Below, piece after piece: positions 52,607 to 64,000 of a DNA stretch of 64,000 nucleotides. This DNA is from Graphiopsis chlorocephala (Eukaryota > Ascomycota > Dothideomycetes > Cladosporiales > Cladosporiaceae). Within the stretch, counting starts at the first letter, position 1; the number at the start of each line of letters is the position of its first letter. Location of the stretch: contig JAIZZJ010000003.1 of assembly GCA_022828445.1 (NCBI GenBank), positions 682,001-746,000 on the forward strand, in the 5' to 3' direction. The translations under genes were made by a program, and so were the position numbers. Below the pieces are notes generated by a model. The model had not been told where the DNA came from, did not search any database, and saw nothing but the letters and a program-made list of their open reading frames with translations.

Positions 52607-55600
52607 TTATGCGCTTGCGGCTGCGGCACTTTCCTTGGCAATCGCCACCGAAACGACGATTCCGATAATGATGATGGCGTAGATGATCGAAAGCAGGATT
52701 GCCCAAGATAGCGCGTCATCTTTCCTCGACGGACTCATGGCTTTCACCCTCCCGTCGATCTTGTTCGCGATCCAATAATCGTAATAGCCACTGTAGTACA
52801 ACAAGCACAGCGGCGGAAATGCGATGATGCGCATGAGGAACCTCTTAGAAAGCCTCTCTTGCAGGAGCAATGTTTGCGGGTTCATCACTTCGCTCGGGCG
52901 CATGAGCATCCTGCCTTGAGTGTTTGCGGGATGGAACAGTGAGTTGTGGAATCTCGGGAAAGGTCCGGAGGCATTCCTTCCTTGAGTACGTCGATAGTAA
53001 TTGTGGTGGCGTGGGAGAAGATCCCAGCGGCGGGAAGCCTCAGCCATCTCGCGATCCGTGAATGCACCTTGGATGTTCGATGTCGGAGAACCGGTAGTGA
53101 TGAGGGCGCGGAGACTCGTCTGGCTGCTCATAGCTGCGCGGCGGGCGGGTTTCCGCGGTGCTTTGGCTCGGGCGCGATGAAGGGGTTCTGGCATATCGTT
53201 GGTGCGCCGTCCGCGACTCTGACCAGGACTGTACGTTGCGGCTGGAATCGCTGGGCTGTAAGGGCGTGTACCAAGATCCAGCGCAGCACGACTGTTGTAT
53301 TCAAGTGGAGATGGTGTGTACTCTTCATCTCGGAATGTGCGGAAAGTGTTTGCACTCTCGCTGAACGCAAGACGGCTGCTGCAAATGGTGGTTGGCGTGG
53401 CTGCGAGAAGGTTGCGATCGTCATCTGCTGCGATAACCTCGTCCATGATGTCCCGGTTAGCAATTTGATCTACGGTGGACTTGCTGCGATTGAAAATATT
53501 CCGCAATCTGCCCAAAGGCGTGGGAGCGCGCTGCGGCGTCAAGTATCCAGGAGCGTTCTCAGCGTAGATCTCTTCTGCAGCCAATCTGACAGCCTGAGGA
53601 TTCTTCTTGCGGAGCTCTTCAAGCTCTATGTCATTGTCTTGAGCCTGCAGGATGGCGCTTTGTCGGCGTTCGCGTAAGCCCTGAAGAATTCCCCGGTCTT
53701 GACGGCGTGTTTCTTTCGATATCGTCTGATCCCCGATCAAATTGGCCATCATGCTCTGCTTGAGGACCTTGTCTTTATAGATCTTCTTCAACGCTTTTCG
53801 AGCTTTGTCGAGGTCCTCGTCATTGCTTTCAGCAACCATCAGCGGGCGAGTGTGGGCCATTCTGTACGGTCGATATGATTGCGTGCCAGCAACTGTGGCA
53901 TCTGACATAGCACTGAGGCGATTGTTCTCGTCATATGTGCTTGTGTTGGCGTACGACTCCACACTAGGTCGCTGCATGACAGGATGGATCTCGGCGCGAC
54001 TCTCTGATCTGGTGGTTTCCCAGTCGCCTTCTCCATCGCTTTGTATAGTGTTGCTTGAGACGTCTCTGTAGGCTGAGTCTACCAGGATTCTACCTCTGGC
54101 TCTCTGCGAACTTCTTGAATCAGACTCGGGTGAATCGCAAAAGAGGCTACAACCACTGCTGGCGCCAGGCCTCACACGAGTGTCCAGTCCAGTGTGAGGC
54201 ATCGTGGTCGGCGGAACGCCTTGTTTTGGCTGTTTTGGCGTAAGGCCAAGTAGCTGACCGGTGTCACCGTATGTGCGGTCGCTTGTTGGCATCTCAGAAG
54301 CTAGGGCCGAAAGCTCAGCGCTCATGTGTTGCTGCACTTCCATTGGCAGCTGCTTGAAGACTTCTTCTGAGTGTTCTCTCATCGACCCACTTTCGAGGGC
54401 GCGAAGGGTCAGGTCATCCTGAAATGGGGTTTCTCTCGTGTAATCGTATCCGTCGACAATGTCAGCAATTGTACTCGCATCAGCCGTACTGCTATGCGCC
54501 ATTTGCCTGTGGAGAAAAACATTTCGTAAGTGTGTTCATAATCCGGGGCAAGGGAGTTCGAGCTGATACATACGCCGCTTGGGAAGGCACATCGGTCACC
54601 CGAAGGTCGAATGGATCCGAGCGCACTCTTGTTGGCACAAGCGACGCCACAGAGCTTTCATGACAGCTAGTATCAGCCGGAGCAGCCTCGTCGACATCAC
54701 CGAGACGCATGATGTCGCGCCGGGCGCTTTCGGCGTCGGTGTAAAATCCTCTCGGCCTGTCCTTATGTTTAGTGTTATTTCTGACTGCCGATGCAATGAG
54801 TAGACATACATGGCGGATGGGTCCTGAAAGTAGTTTTCTGGGAGTCCGTCTAGTTCTGCAGGTGTCTCAAAGTGCGGTGAACTTAAGATCAGGGATGCGT
54901 GCGGATTGACAAGGTCGAAGGAAGCGCCTATGATCCGTTAATGCTTTAGGCTAGATGCGTACCGGCTGGATACACACAAACCTCTGTAGTGTACTCTCGT
55001 AGGATGTTGTAAGTCACCTTGCAATATTGTTAGCGAAAGGTGTGGCTAGGAAGCCGCATGAGCACTTACCGCTTAAGCCGATTCGGTAGTCTCCGGGCGG
55101 AGCGGGAAACTGGTATTTGGAGAGTGAAAAGTTCGACGATTCGCCAGTTTGTGTCGTCCGAAGCTCACCTTCTCTGCAGGTTGACTCTGGATTGATTTCG
55201 TGGAATGACTCCAGCTTGGTGTCTCGAGGCGTGGCGTTGTTTTGAATCACTGAAGGTTTGTTTCGAGCGTCCAACCTCTCAGCGGCGGAGTTGTTGGTGG
55301 CGACCGATTCTGGCGGGAGTGAAGTCGCTAGAAATCCTGCTTGTCGTTGTTGCTGCATGCACCATTCGTAGTGCTTGTGTGACGATTGCCCTTGAAATTG
55401 CCCCTGATTCTGCCCTTGACCTTGACCTTGCCCAATGCCACTGCTGCTGCCACCGTCTCTACCGTCCTCGCTAACGTGCACTACCGCGTGTACCTCCCAC
55501 AGCCCTTGTTCACGATGTGGGAGACGCTTTGCACGCCTCAACCCAAACGTACCTTGATTGTAGTCCCAGGTGTTGAAAGCTTGAAAACCTTTGGTGTCCG

Positions 55601-56054
55601 CTTGCGGCTCACTGTACGAGCTCGCGAAGTGAGGAGTGGTCGGAGTAAGTGTCGGCGAAGACTGCACTGTTGTTGCACTGGATGATAGCGAAGGTGAGGA
55701 GGCGAAGCGAGGTGAGGGCGTTGAAGGCAAAAGAGGGAGTAACGAAGGAAGAATGTGGTGCGACGGGCGCACAAAGTCGAAGAAAGGTTGCGCCTCAGCC
55801 TGAAAAGGCTTGTTGTGCACTGGTTCTTGGCCTTTTGGCTCGCTGCCAACAAAGATAGCCGTCGGTTTTTTGCGAAGGCGCTTCGGAGCAGTGTCGGTGG
55901 GGAGTGGTAGTTGTTTAGACCGTCGTGGCGGGTGAGGAGTGGGAGTGCGTCGAGGATCTGGCGTCGGTGGGCGGGGCACAAGCGGAGTTGCATTAGCGTT
56001 GGAAGTGAGGTCAAAATCAAAGTCCGCGAGCAGCCCTGTTTCCGGAGTCGCCAT
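52607..56054 (-). CDS. Uncharacterised 1073-aa protein with two C-terminal membrane helices
   Basis: Five exons join in frame: 55070-56054, 54982-55017, 54810-54927, 54574-54756 and 52607-54506, with introns of 52, 54, 53 and 67 bp. The N-terminus MATPETGLLADFDFDLTSNA is followed by Pro/Thr/Ser-rich sequence and a basic patch (PKRLRKKPTAIF). A more ordered segment (REQGLWEVHAVVHVSEDGRD) follows, then a GQGQGQ run. The small exons encode GDLQHPTRVHYRG, SFDLVNPHASLIL and DIMRLGDVDEAAPADTS. The large last exon is mostly polar with a charged helix (DLDKARKALKKIYKDKVLKQ). It ends in two hydrophobic helices (FPPLCLLYYSGYY region and AILLSIIYAIIIIGIVVSVA). Family and function are not recognised. The layout suggests a tail-inserted membrane protein with a large cytosolic part. 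Confidence 0.75.
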
Positions 56055-58063
56055 ATTAAACGGCGGAGAAGCGAGAAACTGTGCTGCGTTCGGGAGCACC
56101 CTTTCGCTCACTTGTGTTTGCTGGAGCTTTCTTGGCCAGCCAACGGACAACCAAAAGTGCGCTTGCTAAGAATGCTGCATGAGCTAGTGCTCAGGATCTT
56201 TCACTCCAATCGCAAGAAGATACTTTGATGATATCGTTTTCGAATGTGCCGTTACTCTCGGGCACGCTTTGCTCAGCCGGATCAGTCTGACGAAGTGACA
56301 CTGTTGTGTTTGCGCGGCGTCGATCAATCCAGATATTAAGCGAGCAGTTCTACCGGCTTGCCTTGACTGATATGCGTATTCGGTCTCCTGGATATGAAAA
56401 AGGCTAGATATGTGTCGGGACAGGTCGCGGGTCCAGATCTTATATCGCGCGGTGTACGAGCTAGCATACAGCAATTCTCAGCAAATATTCCTGGCGTCAA
56501 GGCGACATTCCTTCCTATTAGCACGCCGATGAGTCGTTACTTTTTCCTTAGGAAGTTGGTCGTATGATATCTTCCAATATCAGAGAGGAAGATCTGTATT
56601 CCAAGAGTCTAACGGAGGAGGAGGACGCGTCCTGTTTGTCCAGGGGTTTCAAGCGTGCTTCCAAGTGGCGATGTGCACAGTAGACGGTCTTCCAGGAGTT
56701 CATTAGTCCATCATAAAAGGAAACACCGCTTGACGCAAAGAAACTGGGAAGCATCACCTAAGACCGTGCCCGGCCATCCGTGAAGAAAGCATGGGACCTA
56801 AAGACATCACCCAAAGAAAGAACCGACCAAGCTTCGGGCCACGGCCACCACCCGACTGACCGGTCAGCGCCACACATATGCGCCAGCACTGAGCGTACCG
56901 GGATTATCATGCGCACATGGCTACCGGCATGAAACCAGCAAATGTGCTACCACAGTCGTGGCCAAACACTGAACGAAAGAGCAGAAGCCGGAGAGCAGGC
57001 ACATCGTACCGCTGCAGTCGGGAAAGCCAATCAAAGTTCGTGTCTCCACTGGAGCCTCAGCCATCTCGAAATGCCGATACGCGGGACATGCACAGTGAAC
57101 ATGGTTCGACTTCACAATGCTATCCTTCATTATTGCTTTTCAACTGACATGCTTTGCAAGAAGTCATAAGATACTCTATAGCCTAAGACTGGACAACTGA
57201 CAGACTCGACTTGAGCCTCTCGAGTCAATGTACTCACTACAATCTAAGATCCCACGTGCACTACAGTTTTCTCTTATATTTCGAGATTATCTTCACATCG
57301 CCTCTTGGCTATCCACAAGTCCGGAGCCAATCAGCGCACCGAAGCGACTCGCTGGCAAGGATATGCTGCAGCCAGAAGTTCGGTACTGACGAATCTCACA
57401 AAGACCAATCGACAGGCGCAACCAGCCTCTGACTTGCTCACGGTGGAGTGTTAGCGACAGGTAGGGCTGCAGTATGCAGGTCATTCGTGCACAGCTACCG
57501 AGGGCGAGATGACCATCGTGCCCGTATCTCTGGTAAGCTGCGTGGCGGTGCCAGCCAATCACGGGCGTGAAGTGCGATTTGATGATGGAGGGTTGTTTGA
57601 GGCGAAAGAGAGAATGTCTCAGACGTGCGTCGTGCGGTAGCTCAGTCGGATTGCTCCCGGCTGCTTCGGCAGGTCTTATAATGTGCACCAGGTGATATTG
57701 AAAGGTACATGCCTGCGTTCATTGGGCCAATGGAGACGTTCAAGCTCGCCAGTAATAGCCCCGACAGGAACGTGTTCACTCTGTGCACGAACTTGAGGGG
57801 TTGCACAGATCACATGCAAACGAGATGAGTCTGAAATATATCGTTGGCTGCCACATGCAAAGAAGATAAAAACATAATGTCCTTTGAGATTACTGCTACA
57901 AGCGAGATCTTGCCAGATCGGCGTCCTTCCCGACAATTCGCGAAGATGAAGTTATGGAGTGACCCTACCATCCAATGATAGGCCCTCATACAAAAAGAGC
58001 GCCTGGCCAATTTATCAAGATAACAAATGAGAGGTTTGAACAAGAAAGTCGAGCGTGCACAGG
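56055..58063. other. 2.0 kb intergenic region, no supported gene
   Basis: Promoter of the 1073-aa gene on the left and 3' flank of RAX1 on the right. Open frames here (for example 57293-57688, minus) do not start with ATG and show no domain. A short tRNA A-box-like string near 57640 has no partner B box. Confidence 0.45.
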
Positions 58064-59299
58064 CTATAGTCGCTTGCCTGGAACAAGGATGAAAAGACAG
58101 CAAAGCGCCGCATCTACTACGGCTATCCAAGCAAGACACATGATTGCACGCTTGTTGAGTAGTTTCCTGGTAGAAGAAATCAGCGTGTGCTCGTATGATG
58201 TGATCTTTTATATTGGCGTACCTCACGAATGGCTCCTTTACCCTTGAGAAATTCATGAAAGTATACTCGCTGTATCCCGCCAATGCCAGTATAGGATCCA
58301 GCATGTATTGGTGAGTTGCTAGTAGGTATACACCCACAGTAAACGGCAGTATCTCCCAGCATCTCCTACTCCGACTAGCGTCCAAGAATATCAGTACGAA
58401 TGCGGTCCAAAGCGCGCCGAAAAGTGCGATCAAGCCTGTGATCAGCCGTAGCATCATGCTTGGAGCAACAATGTTTCCTAGCGCTTTTGCCCGCAAAAAA
58501 CCAGGGAACGCATCACGCTCCATTGCCTGAAAGACGTAATCCTTTGCAGCATCGAACACTTCTGGGTCATCACGGCCCTCCTTCTCGATGCTGTTTGTGA
58601 TATCGTTGAGAATGCCTTGAGGGAGAATAATCTCGCGCTCAGCACCCGGCAGAAGGTATGTGTAGAGGATCTTTTCGGCTGAGGCACGAATATCGGCACG
58701 CGCGACGGTATGGTTGGGCGAGCTGTTGCTGTTGATGTGAGGAGAGGGTGTATTTGGAGAGTTGCCGTCGCCAGCCATGTAGCTGGGTCGTGGAGGTGCT
58801 TCGGATGTAAGATCGCTGCGATGGCTGTGCTGGCTGTTTTTGGGCGAGTGTTTACTGCCATTGTCGTTGCGGAGGAAGGCAGATAGCCCGCCTTCACTGG
58901 AACGGTGTCGATGTCCGCTGGGGCCTTGTTCCGAAGAGACTCTTTCGAAGTTGTCGAGAGCTTGGGATGAACGCTTGCTTCCACCACCCTTTTCAAGCTC
59001 TGGCGTACCGATCAAAACTGAGCGGCGCAATTCGCGAACATAGTGTCGGCAAAGTGACATGTGCTGCGAGACATCGAGCCTGTTTGTTTTCATGTTGTCA
59101 GCCCACAATCTCTCCCAGCGCAGCGCCCTCGGCATTGCGCAGGCGCACAGCACGCCGCTTAAGCATACCAAAAGTCCAAATAGTCCACGCTCCGCTGCAC
59201 ATCGCGCATATATATGTAGAAAGAGAACAGATCCACCGGCGCAGTTGTTCGGCGCGACAGCACTTCGAAGAGGTTGGGCAGGCGATCGCGAGGTCCCAT
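58064..59299 (-). CDS. RAX1: RAX1-like RGS-domain membrane protein
   Basis: Three exons: 59169-59299, 58222-59079 and 58064-58166, giving 363 residues. The start MGPRDRLPNLFEVLSRRTTA runs into an RGS-type fold (VDLFSFYIYMRDVQRSVDYL, then DVSQHMSLCRHYVRELRR). It is interrupted by a Ser/Asn/His-rich insert (about 90-170) and resumes at AEKILYTYLLPGAEREIILP and FLRAKALGNIVAPSMMLRL. Three membrane helices follow, the last in exon 3 (WIAVVDAALCCLFILVPG, ending KRL). Yeast Rax1 marks old division sites with Rax2 for bipolar budding, and filamentous homologues affect polarity and stress responses. Both small outer exons are required: exon 1 completes the RGS fold and exon 3 the last helix. Confidence 0.9.
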
Positions 59300-62200
59300 T
59301 GAGTCGGGTGTGGGCGTGCGTGACGCCATGGTTGGCAGTTGATGCGTCGAGGGTCGCTGTGAATGGTATTGCGCCGTGTGTTACGCGCGTTGCGAGTGTG
59401 TAGACTGTAGTGACGGCGGTCTGCTCAATCACTGCACGTCCCACGCGGCAGTGAGAGGGTTATGGAGATGGGGACGAGCTGGGCAACGCCAATTAGCGCG
59501 AGAGTTGAGAAGCGGAGGGGCCAGCGCGCGCTGCTAGCACCACTCGCGCGTGCAAACTTTCAGACCTCATTTAACCTCATTGAACTGAGGCGGCACTTCT
59601 TCGCTAACACATCATCGCGATGTCTGCCTTCGAAATCTGATGCATCTCTTGAGTTTCCGACGATCATGGGGCAACATCACACCACCATGCTGTGCATAGT
59701 CGCTTCATACCTTTACGAGCACCCGTCCGCTGTGCCGGCACAACATCACTTGGTGCTGTGAATTCGCTGCTGTATCGCTGAGACGACCATAAAGTTATCT
59801 CAGTGACAAGTGCTTAGCAAAATGCTTGGGAAGCAGCCGGAGAATTCCCACGTCGCGCCCACTGTGTCTCAAGGGCATCGAGGCTGGCGACCTTCTTATT
59901 TCTCGCTCCGAAGAACATGGAGCTCGCATCCATGATCAGCAATCAATGACTGCCTAATGGTGGACCCGAAGATGCAAAGACATAGAATGCCGGCCCTGTG
60001 AACAGGTCGGTACATCTTGAAAACATGCACATCGGACTCTTCAACCGTGATGTCGATGCAATCTAGATGATAGGACATACAACAGGCCGAGGAATGCCTC
60101 TGGTCCGGCAGCTCGACTGTATCGCTTCTTTTGCCGTTGGCAAAGGCGCGAAGCTTATACACCCGCACATCTTTAAAAACCTACGCATACGTACATATGG
60201 GATTGCGCTCGTCTCAGCCGAAGCACGTTGAAGCTTTTGGTCTATGCCTGACATAGTCAGCACAAACACTGCTCAGATACCGGTACAACGATTTAAGCAT
60301 CTCGGTGGCAAACATGAAGCTTTTCGATCTGTGCCTGACGATAGCAGTACAACGCCTGCTTAGAATGGCGTGAACGTACATGTATCTCGATAGCAGCCAT
60401 GAGCCTTTAGATCCATTTGTGACAGTAGTAGCGAAAACAATGCTTAAACACCAATGTAAACATAACAGTGTCTCGATGGCAACTGCGTCCTATCCGATGA
60501 CTGTACGCGACAGGATTGGTATAAAAGTGCCGGAGATTTTAACATGGCAGACTTGTGGCCGAAACTGTGACCAACCTTAGCTACGAAAGACGCACAGCAA
60601 TACTGTCACTTGCGTATTGAGGAGACTCTCTTCGCATGATAATATCGATCTCTGTGCCCCGAAGCGCTGATGTATCATTCAATAACAACCGCGATGGACA
60701 CGGGCGGCAAGAGTGTTTGATGGCCAGGCAATTTTGATTAGTTCAGCACATGTGTTGTGTGACTTTAGCAGCACGGCGATAGAGAGTCACGTTCGTGAGT
60801 CGCATCCATATTTCAGACTCTCGCGCCAACGCCGTATGATGTGATGTGGGATCGCACGCTAGACAGCACGAATATACGAGGTTTATTGGAAGATAAGCGA
60901 CACAATTTCGTTCTTTTTGACCACTCACATTGCGTTCATAACAATGCATACCTTGCTTCTAGCCCCATACGGCCAAGTAAGGCACACCGATACCCTCGTG
61001 TTGTGTGCTCGTAGTGTGTCTAGTGATTAATCTCGCGTCTCTTTCCCCTCTTCAATATTGCGCCTCTCGCGCATTCATGATACTGGGTGTGGTGCCAGCG
61101 CAGCATGTAAGCCCGAGCATGCTGCTCAAGCTCAGTCGTCTTCCGCGCACATACGTACTATTGTCCACAAATATCAACAATTTTAAAGCATACAACCACA
61201 CTGTGTCAGTCCCGGCTGCAGCCGAGAAAGCTTGCCCAGCCTTTCACTCAACGTCGGTGAGACGGATAACAGACTTTTGAGGCGTCGATGATGACAGCTG
61301 AGGACCTCCAAGCCTTCGACCAGCTGTGGCCCTACCGGGACGTGCATCGATTACTGTCCATGCTCATGCAACACGATTCCCGACAGCATTGTCAGCATCA
61401 AAGCCGATATCACTCAGCCAGTAGGAGAATTGCGCTGCGCGTGGTTCGCGCATGCCGGATGACATATTGCTCCTACGCGAGTTCCATTGTGCTATATCCA
61501 ATTCTTGCTCGGCAACCTTGGCGGGCACTCACACTTGGGATAGACTGCAGCCTCTCAATGGGCTTTACAAATTCGAGAGTCGCTTTTCAGCGAAGTTTGC
61601 GCACTTGGTATCTTCATTAATTGTCTGCTTGGGAGGGTTGCATCGCAAGGACGGCGTGATGAGATCAAGCGAGATCGCTCCAGAAATAAAGATGGACAGA
61701 TCCGAGAAAGCACGGTTGCTAACCAAATACGAACAAGTGCGCGATGACAGGGCTTCTTCAAAGCAACCTCACCTCCACATTCGGCCGGTGGTCCCGAACG
61801 CCATAGTGCTGCTGCGGCCCGCTCGTATACATTTTGAAAATACACCACCAACGAGAATAATGCCGATTGGCTACCTGAGGCTGACAGGGCGTCCGACCAC
61901 GCTCGCGAGGCTCGGTAAGGCGTGAGCCACAGCTGTGCAACCGTTCTTGGAAGACGCCTCCCACTGCACTCTGCTATGCGACACCCTCCTATGCTACCCT
62001 CACATGGTATGGCGTGGCCCGTCCACGCTATCAGGTCGTGTTTGCAGCCTACCGAGGAAGATTAGAGTGTCGCTGAGCCATCTCGTACCTTCTGACGTCG
62101 ACTCAATGCCGTAATTAGCAACATCCTCGTGATGCTTTGACACCCTCCCACCGTTCTGGTAGAAGACCATCGATGCCGGACGGGCTTGTATATCAGGCAC

Positions 62201-62433
62201 CACATCCCAAGCTGTAGGTTGACGATCCCCATCTTTCATCTGCATCTCACAAGCTCATACCACCTCCTACCTTCGCATTACTGGACTTCACTCGCTTAGA
62301 GATCCAGACCACCATCGCTTTGTTGTGAATACTCGAATCACGTACTACCTTCTGCTTTCGTCTCTTTTTCTCATATTCGACTAAGGAAGCGCTATCGCTC
62401 TAATACACGGAACAAGGACCTCAAACTTCCAAC
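59300..62433. other. 3.1 kb gene-poor region with a diverged tandem repeat
   Basis: No gene was supported. A degenerate 86-bp tandem repeat occupies about 60125-60500 (listed separately). The last few hundred bases before 62434 look like a promoter and C/T-rich leader of the secreted-protein gene. Confidence 0.45.
60125..60500. repeat. Degenerate ~86-bp tandem repeat
   Basis: Clear unit starts are at 60212 (TCTCAGCCG), 60300 (TCTCGGTGGC), 60385 (TCTCGATAGC) and 60471 (TCTCGATGGC), 85-88 bases apart. A weaker unit lies upstream at about 60131. Shared blocks are TGAAGC(T/C)TTT, GATC-(T/A)TG-CTGAC, AG(T/C)A-(C/A)A(A/C)-C, TGCT(T/C)A. It is non-coding. Confidence 0.6.
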
Positions 62434-63924
62434 ATGCTTCGTACCTTGGCCTTTATCGCGGCGGTCGGTGGCGCATCTGCTCTGCCAGGCGGATACGGAG
62501 AGCCCGCAGCATACCCCCATCACCCACCTGGATATGCGTCGTGGGGTACCGGCTCTAACACTGCTACCTGGGGCTCGACGACATCTACAGCACACCCCAC
62601 TATAACCGACTCGAGCGTCAGCAGCTCGGCCACTCCTTCAAGTTACTCGAGTAGCAGCTCATCCATTTGGTCGCACAGCTCTGCTGTATCTTCTTCGACA
62701 TGGTCTTATAGCAGCTCCTCTCAAGTGCTACCGACAGGTGGCTATACTCACCCTGCCTGGTCGTCGTCTTCTCACTCAACCATTGTGGACTCCAGCTGGA
62801 GCAAGCCGCCTGTCTATCCTACTGGAGGACACAGCCAGCCCCCAGTCCATCCCACAGAACCTCACAGCAAGCCTCCAGCTCATCCCAGCGCACCTCACGG
62901 CAAGCCACCGGGTCACACCACTGAGATTCACGTCTATCCCACTGGTGCTCCTCACCCAACTGGTAGCTGGCCGACCGGTGGCAAGCCTCAACCGCCGAAG
63001 AACCACACCGAGACTGCCACAACTTACACCACGGTCACTACCTGCCCGGTGACTATCACCAGCGGTACTCACACCACCACTAGCCTCACGACCAGCGTCA
63101 TCACAGTGACCTCATGCAAGCACGGCTGTGAACCGGCAAAGCCTACGACTACCCACATTCCCGGCGACACCACCTCGGTCATCTACTCCACAAGCACCTA
63201 CCCGGTCACCAAGACCCTGACCCAGTTCGTGCCTCACAGCTCTCCGGTATTTACACAGAGTGGAACGACCTACTACAGCACCTCGTTATCCACTACCCAC
63301 GTCTTGACTACGTACACCACAACGGAAGTTAACAGCATCACCGGAGTGCCAAGTCCCAGCAAGCCTGTCAGCCCTGTCGTTCCTATTACTTCCGCTGAGC
63401 ACACTCCTGTCGTCCCTGTAGAACAGCCTACTAGCTGCCCTGTTTCGTACGTTACTGTCACTGAGACGGTGTACACTGGCATGCCACCTAAGCCTACCTC
63501 TGGCTCCGGCTCCGGCTCCGGTTCCAACTCTGGCTCCAACTCAGGCTCAGGCTCTGGCTCCAACTCAGGTTCAGGTTCAGAGTCTGAATCCTGCACCACT
63601 GAGACTGCCACCATCACTCTTGGTAACGGCAAGACCACCACTGTAGTCATCACGTACACTGCCACCGCCACGCCGACCGGTCACGGCCACGGCCACGGAT
63701 CTAACCCGCCATTCCCCACTGGCACCGGCGGCAACCACGGCCCTCGCCCGCCATTCCCTACTGCTTCTGGTAGTGGCCACGGCTCCGGCCCAAAGCCGAC
63801 CGGTGGCAACGTGCCTAGTGGCCACGTTAAGCCCAGTGGTGGCGAGGCTAAGCCGACCGGCTACTCTCATGGCAACAAGCCTGAGTGGAGCTGGCCCTCC
63901 AAGCACGGCTCCCACGACTGGTGA
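62434..63924 (+). CDS. Secreted Ser/Thr/Pro/His-rich cell-surface-like protein
   Basis: Single exon, 496 residues. MLRTLAFIAAVGGASALPGG is a signal peptide. Regions in order: Ser-rich (about 40-110); Pro/His repeats of the form HSKPPAHPSAPHGKPPGH (about 125-190); a Thr-rich part with scattered Cys (TTVTTCPVTITSGTHTTTSL, VTVTETVYTG) like many fungal wall proteins; a Gly/Ser repeat (SGSGSGSNSGSNSGSGSGS, about 353-381); and a Gly/His/Pro-rich tail (TGHGHGHGSNPPFPTG) ending HGSHDW. The Ser/Thr content suggests heavy O-mannosylation. No C-terminal hydrophobic GPI signal is present, so it is likely released or wall-associated. Candidate adhesin or wall protein; metal binding by His is possible. Function inferred only. 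Confidence 0.8.
   Translation: MLRTLAFIAAVGGASALPGGYGEPAAYPHHPPGYASWGTGSNTATWGSTTSTAHPTITDSSVSSSATPSSYSSSSSSIWSHSSAVSSSTWSYSSSSQVLPTGGYTHPAWSSSSHSTIVDSSWSKPPVYPTGGHSQPPVHPTEPHSKPPAHPSAPHGKPPGHTTEIHVYPTGAPHPTGSWPTGGKPQPPKNHTETATTYTTVTTCPVTITSGTHTTTSLTTSVITVTSCKHGCEPAKPTTTHIPGDTTSVIYSTSTYPVTKTLTQFVPHSSPVFTQSGTTYYSTSLSTTHVLTTYTTTEVNSITGVPSPSKPVSPVVPITSAEHTPVVPVEQPTSCPVSYVTVTETVYTGMPPKPTSGSGSGSGSNSGSNSGSGSGSNSGSGSESESCTTETATITLGNGKTTTVVITYTATATPTGHGHGHGSNPPFPTGTGGNHGPRPPFPTASGSGHGSGPKPTGGNVPSGHVKPSGGEAKPTGYSHGNKPEWSWPSKHGSHDW
63495..63593 (+). repeat. Hexamer-based Gly/Ser coding repeat
   Basis: Consecutive GGCTCC/GGCTCA/GGTTCA-type codons with interspersed AAC encode alternating Gly-Ser with Asn. 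It is a likely slippage-prone region inside the secreted-protein gene. Confidence 0.75.
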
Positions 63925-64000
63925 ATAGCTTGCACGGAGTAAGCTAGTTGGGAATGATGTTATCTGACACTCTGAATTTGATTTTTGGTTCCGGCACGAA

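Noticed and set aside
57293..57688. 131-codon minus-strand open frame
   Set aside because: Starts at GTG, has no domain, and sits in a plain intergenic region.
57629..57700. tRNA-like A-box string (GGTAGCTCAGTCGG)
   Set aside because: No matching B box, acceptor stem or anticodon stem could be folded around it.

Overview
The window reads as nuclear DNA from a filamentous ascomycete, most likely a dothideomycete. It has balanced base composition, about one gene per 2.5 kb, and short introns (about 50-130 bp, mostly 50-70) with clear GT...AG ends. Its gene set is typical of Pezizomycotina: a RAX1-type RGS membrane protein, a probable augmin subunit HAUS4, dynactin p150, DOMON-cytochrome b561 and a 2EXR/F-box-like protein. 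The class call is inference from gene content. I see no bacterial, viral, transposon or CRISPR signature. Exon boundaries were worked out by hand from splice sites and frame continuity; every multi-exon gene given with an exon list closes to a whole number of codons.

Layout. 1-24 kb: a 5' fragment of an unknown gene at the left edge (-), an Arf6-type GTPase (+), phosphomannose isomerase copy 1 (-), a small hypothetical protein (-), a DOMON/b561 protein (-), exosome RRP41 (-) divergent from an ERCC6L2-like SNF2 ATPase (+), a relic of an agmatine-deiminase-type gene (-), a three-KH RNA-binding protein (-) divergent from nicotinamide riboside kinase (+), an ARMH3/DUF1741 protein (-) divergent from a DUF726/TMCO4-type hydrolase (+). 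24-41 kb: a 3.4 kb gene-poor gap, an unknown membrane protein, dynactin p150Glued (+), a divergent second phosphomannose isomerase (-), TSR1 (+), a glutathione transferase (+), and a small gene with a broken reading frame through a 72-bp coding repeat (-). 41-64 kb: SDHAF4 (+), two neighbouring paralogous hotdog thioesterases (-), HAUS4-like (-), an FAD amine-oxidase-like protein (-), VTI1 (+), a 2EXR-type protein (+), TMA23 (-), a five-exon 1073-residue unknown membrane protein (-), RAX1 (-), then 3.1 kb of gene-poor DNA and a secreted Ser/Thr/Pro/His-rich protein (+).

Most genes are housekeeping: ribosome biogenesis (TSR1, TMA23), RNA decay (RRP41), trafficking (Arf6, VTI1, dynactin, ARMH3), mitochondria (SDHAF4), NAD salvage (NRK1), GDP-mannose supply (PMI) and genome maintenance (ERCC6L2). 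They do not form a metabolic cluster. The less ordinary content is the second phosphomannose isomerase, which lacks a family active-site arginine, the thioesterase pair, the decayed deiminase fragment, the frame-broken coding minisatellite, and several diverged intergenic tandem repeats of 70-90 bp.
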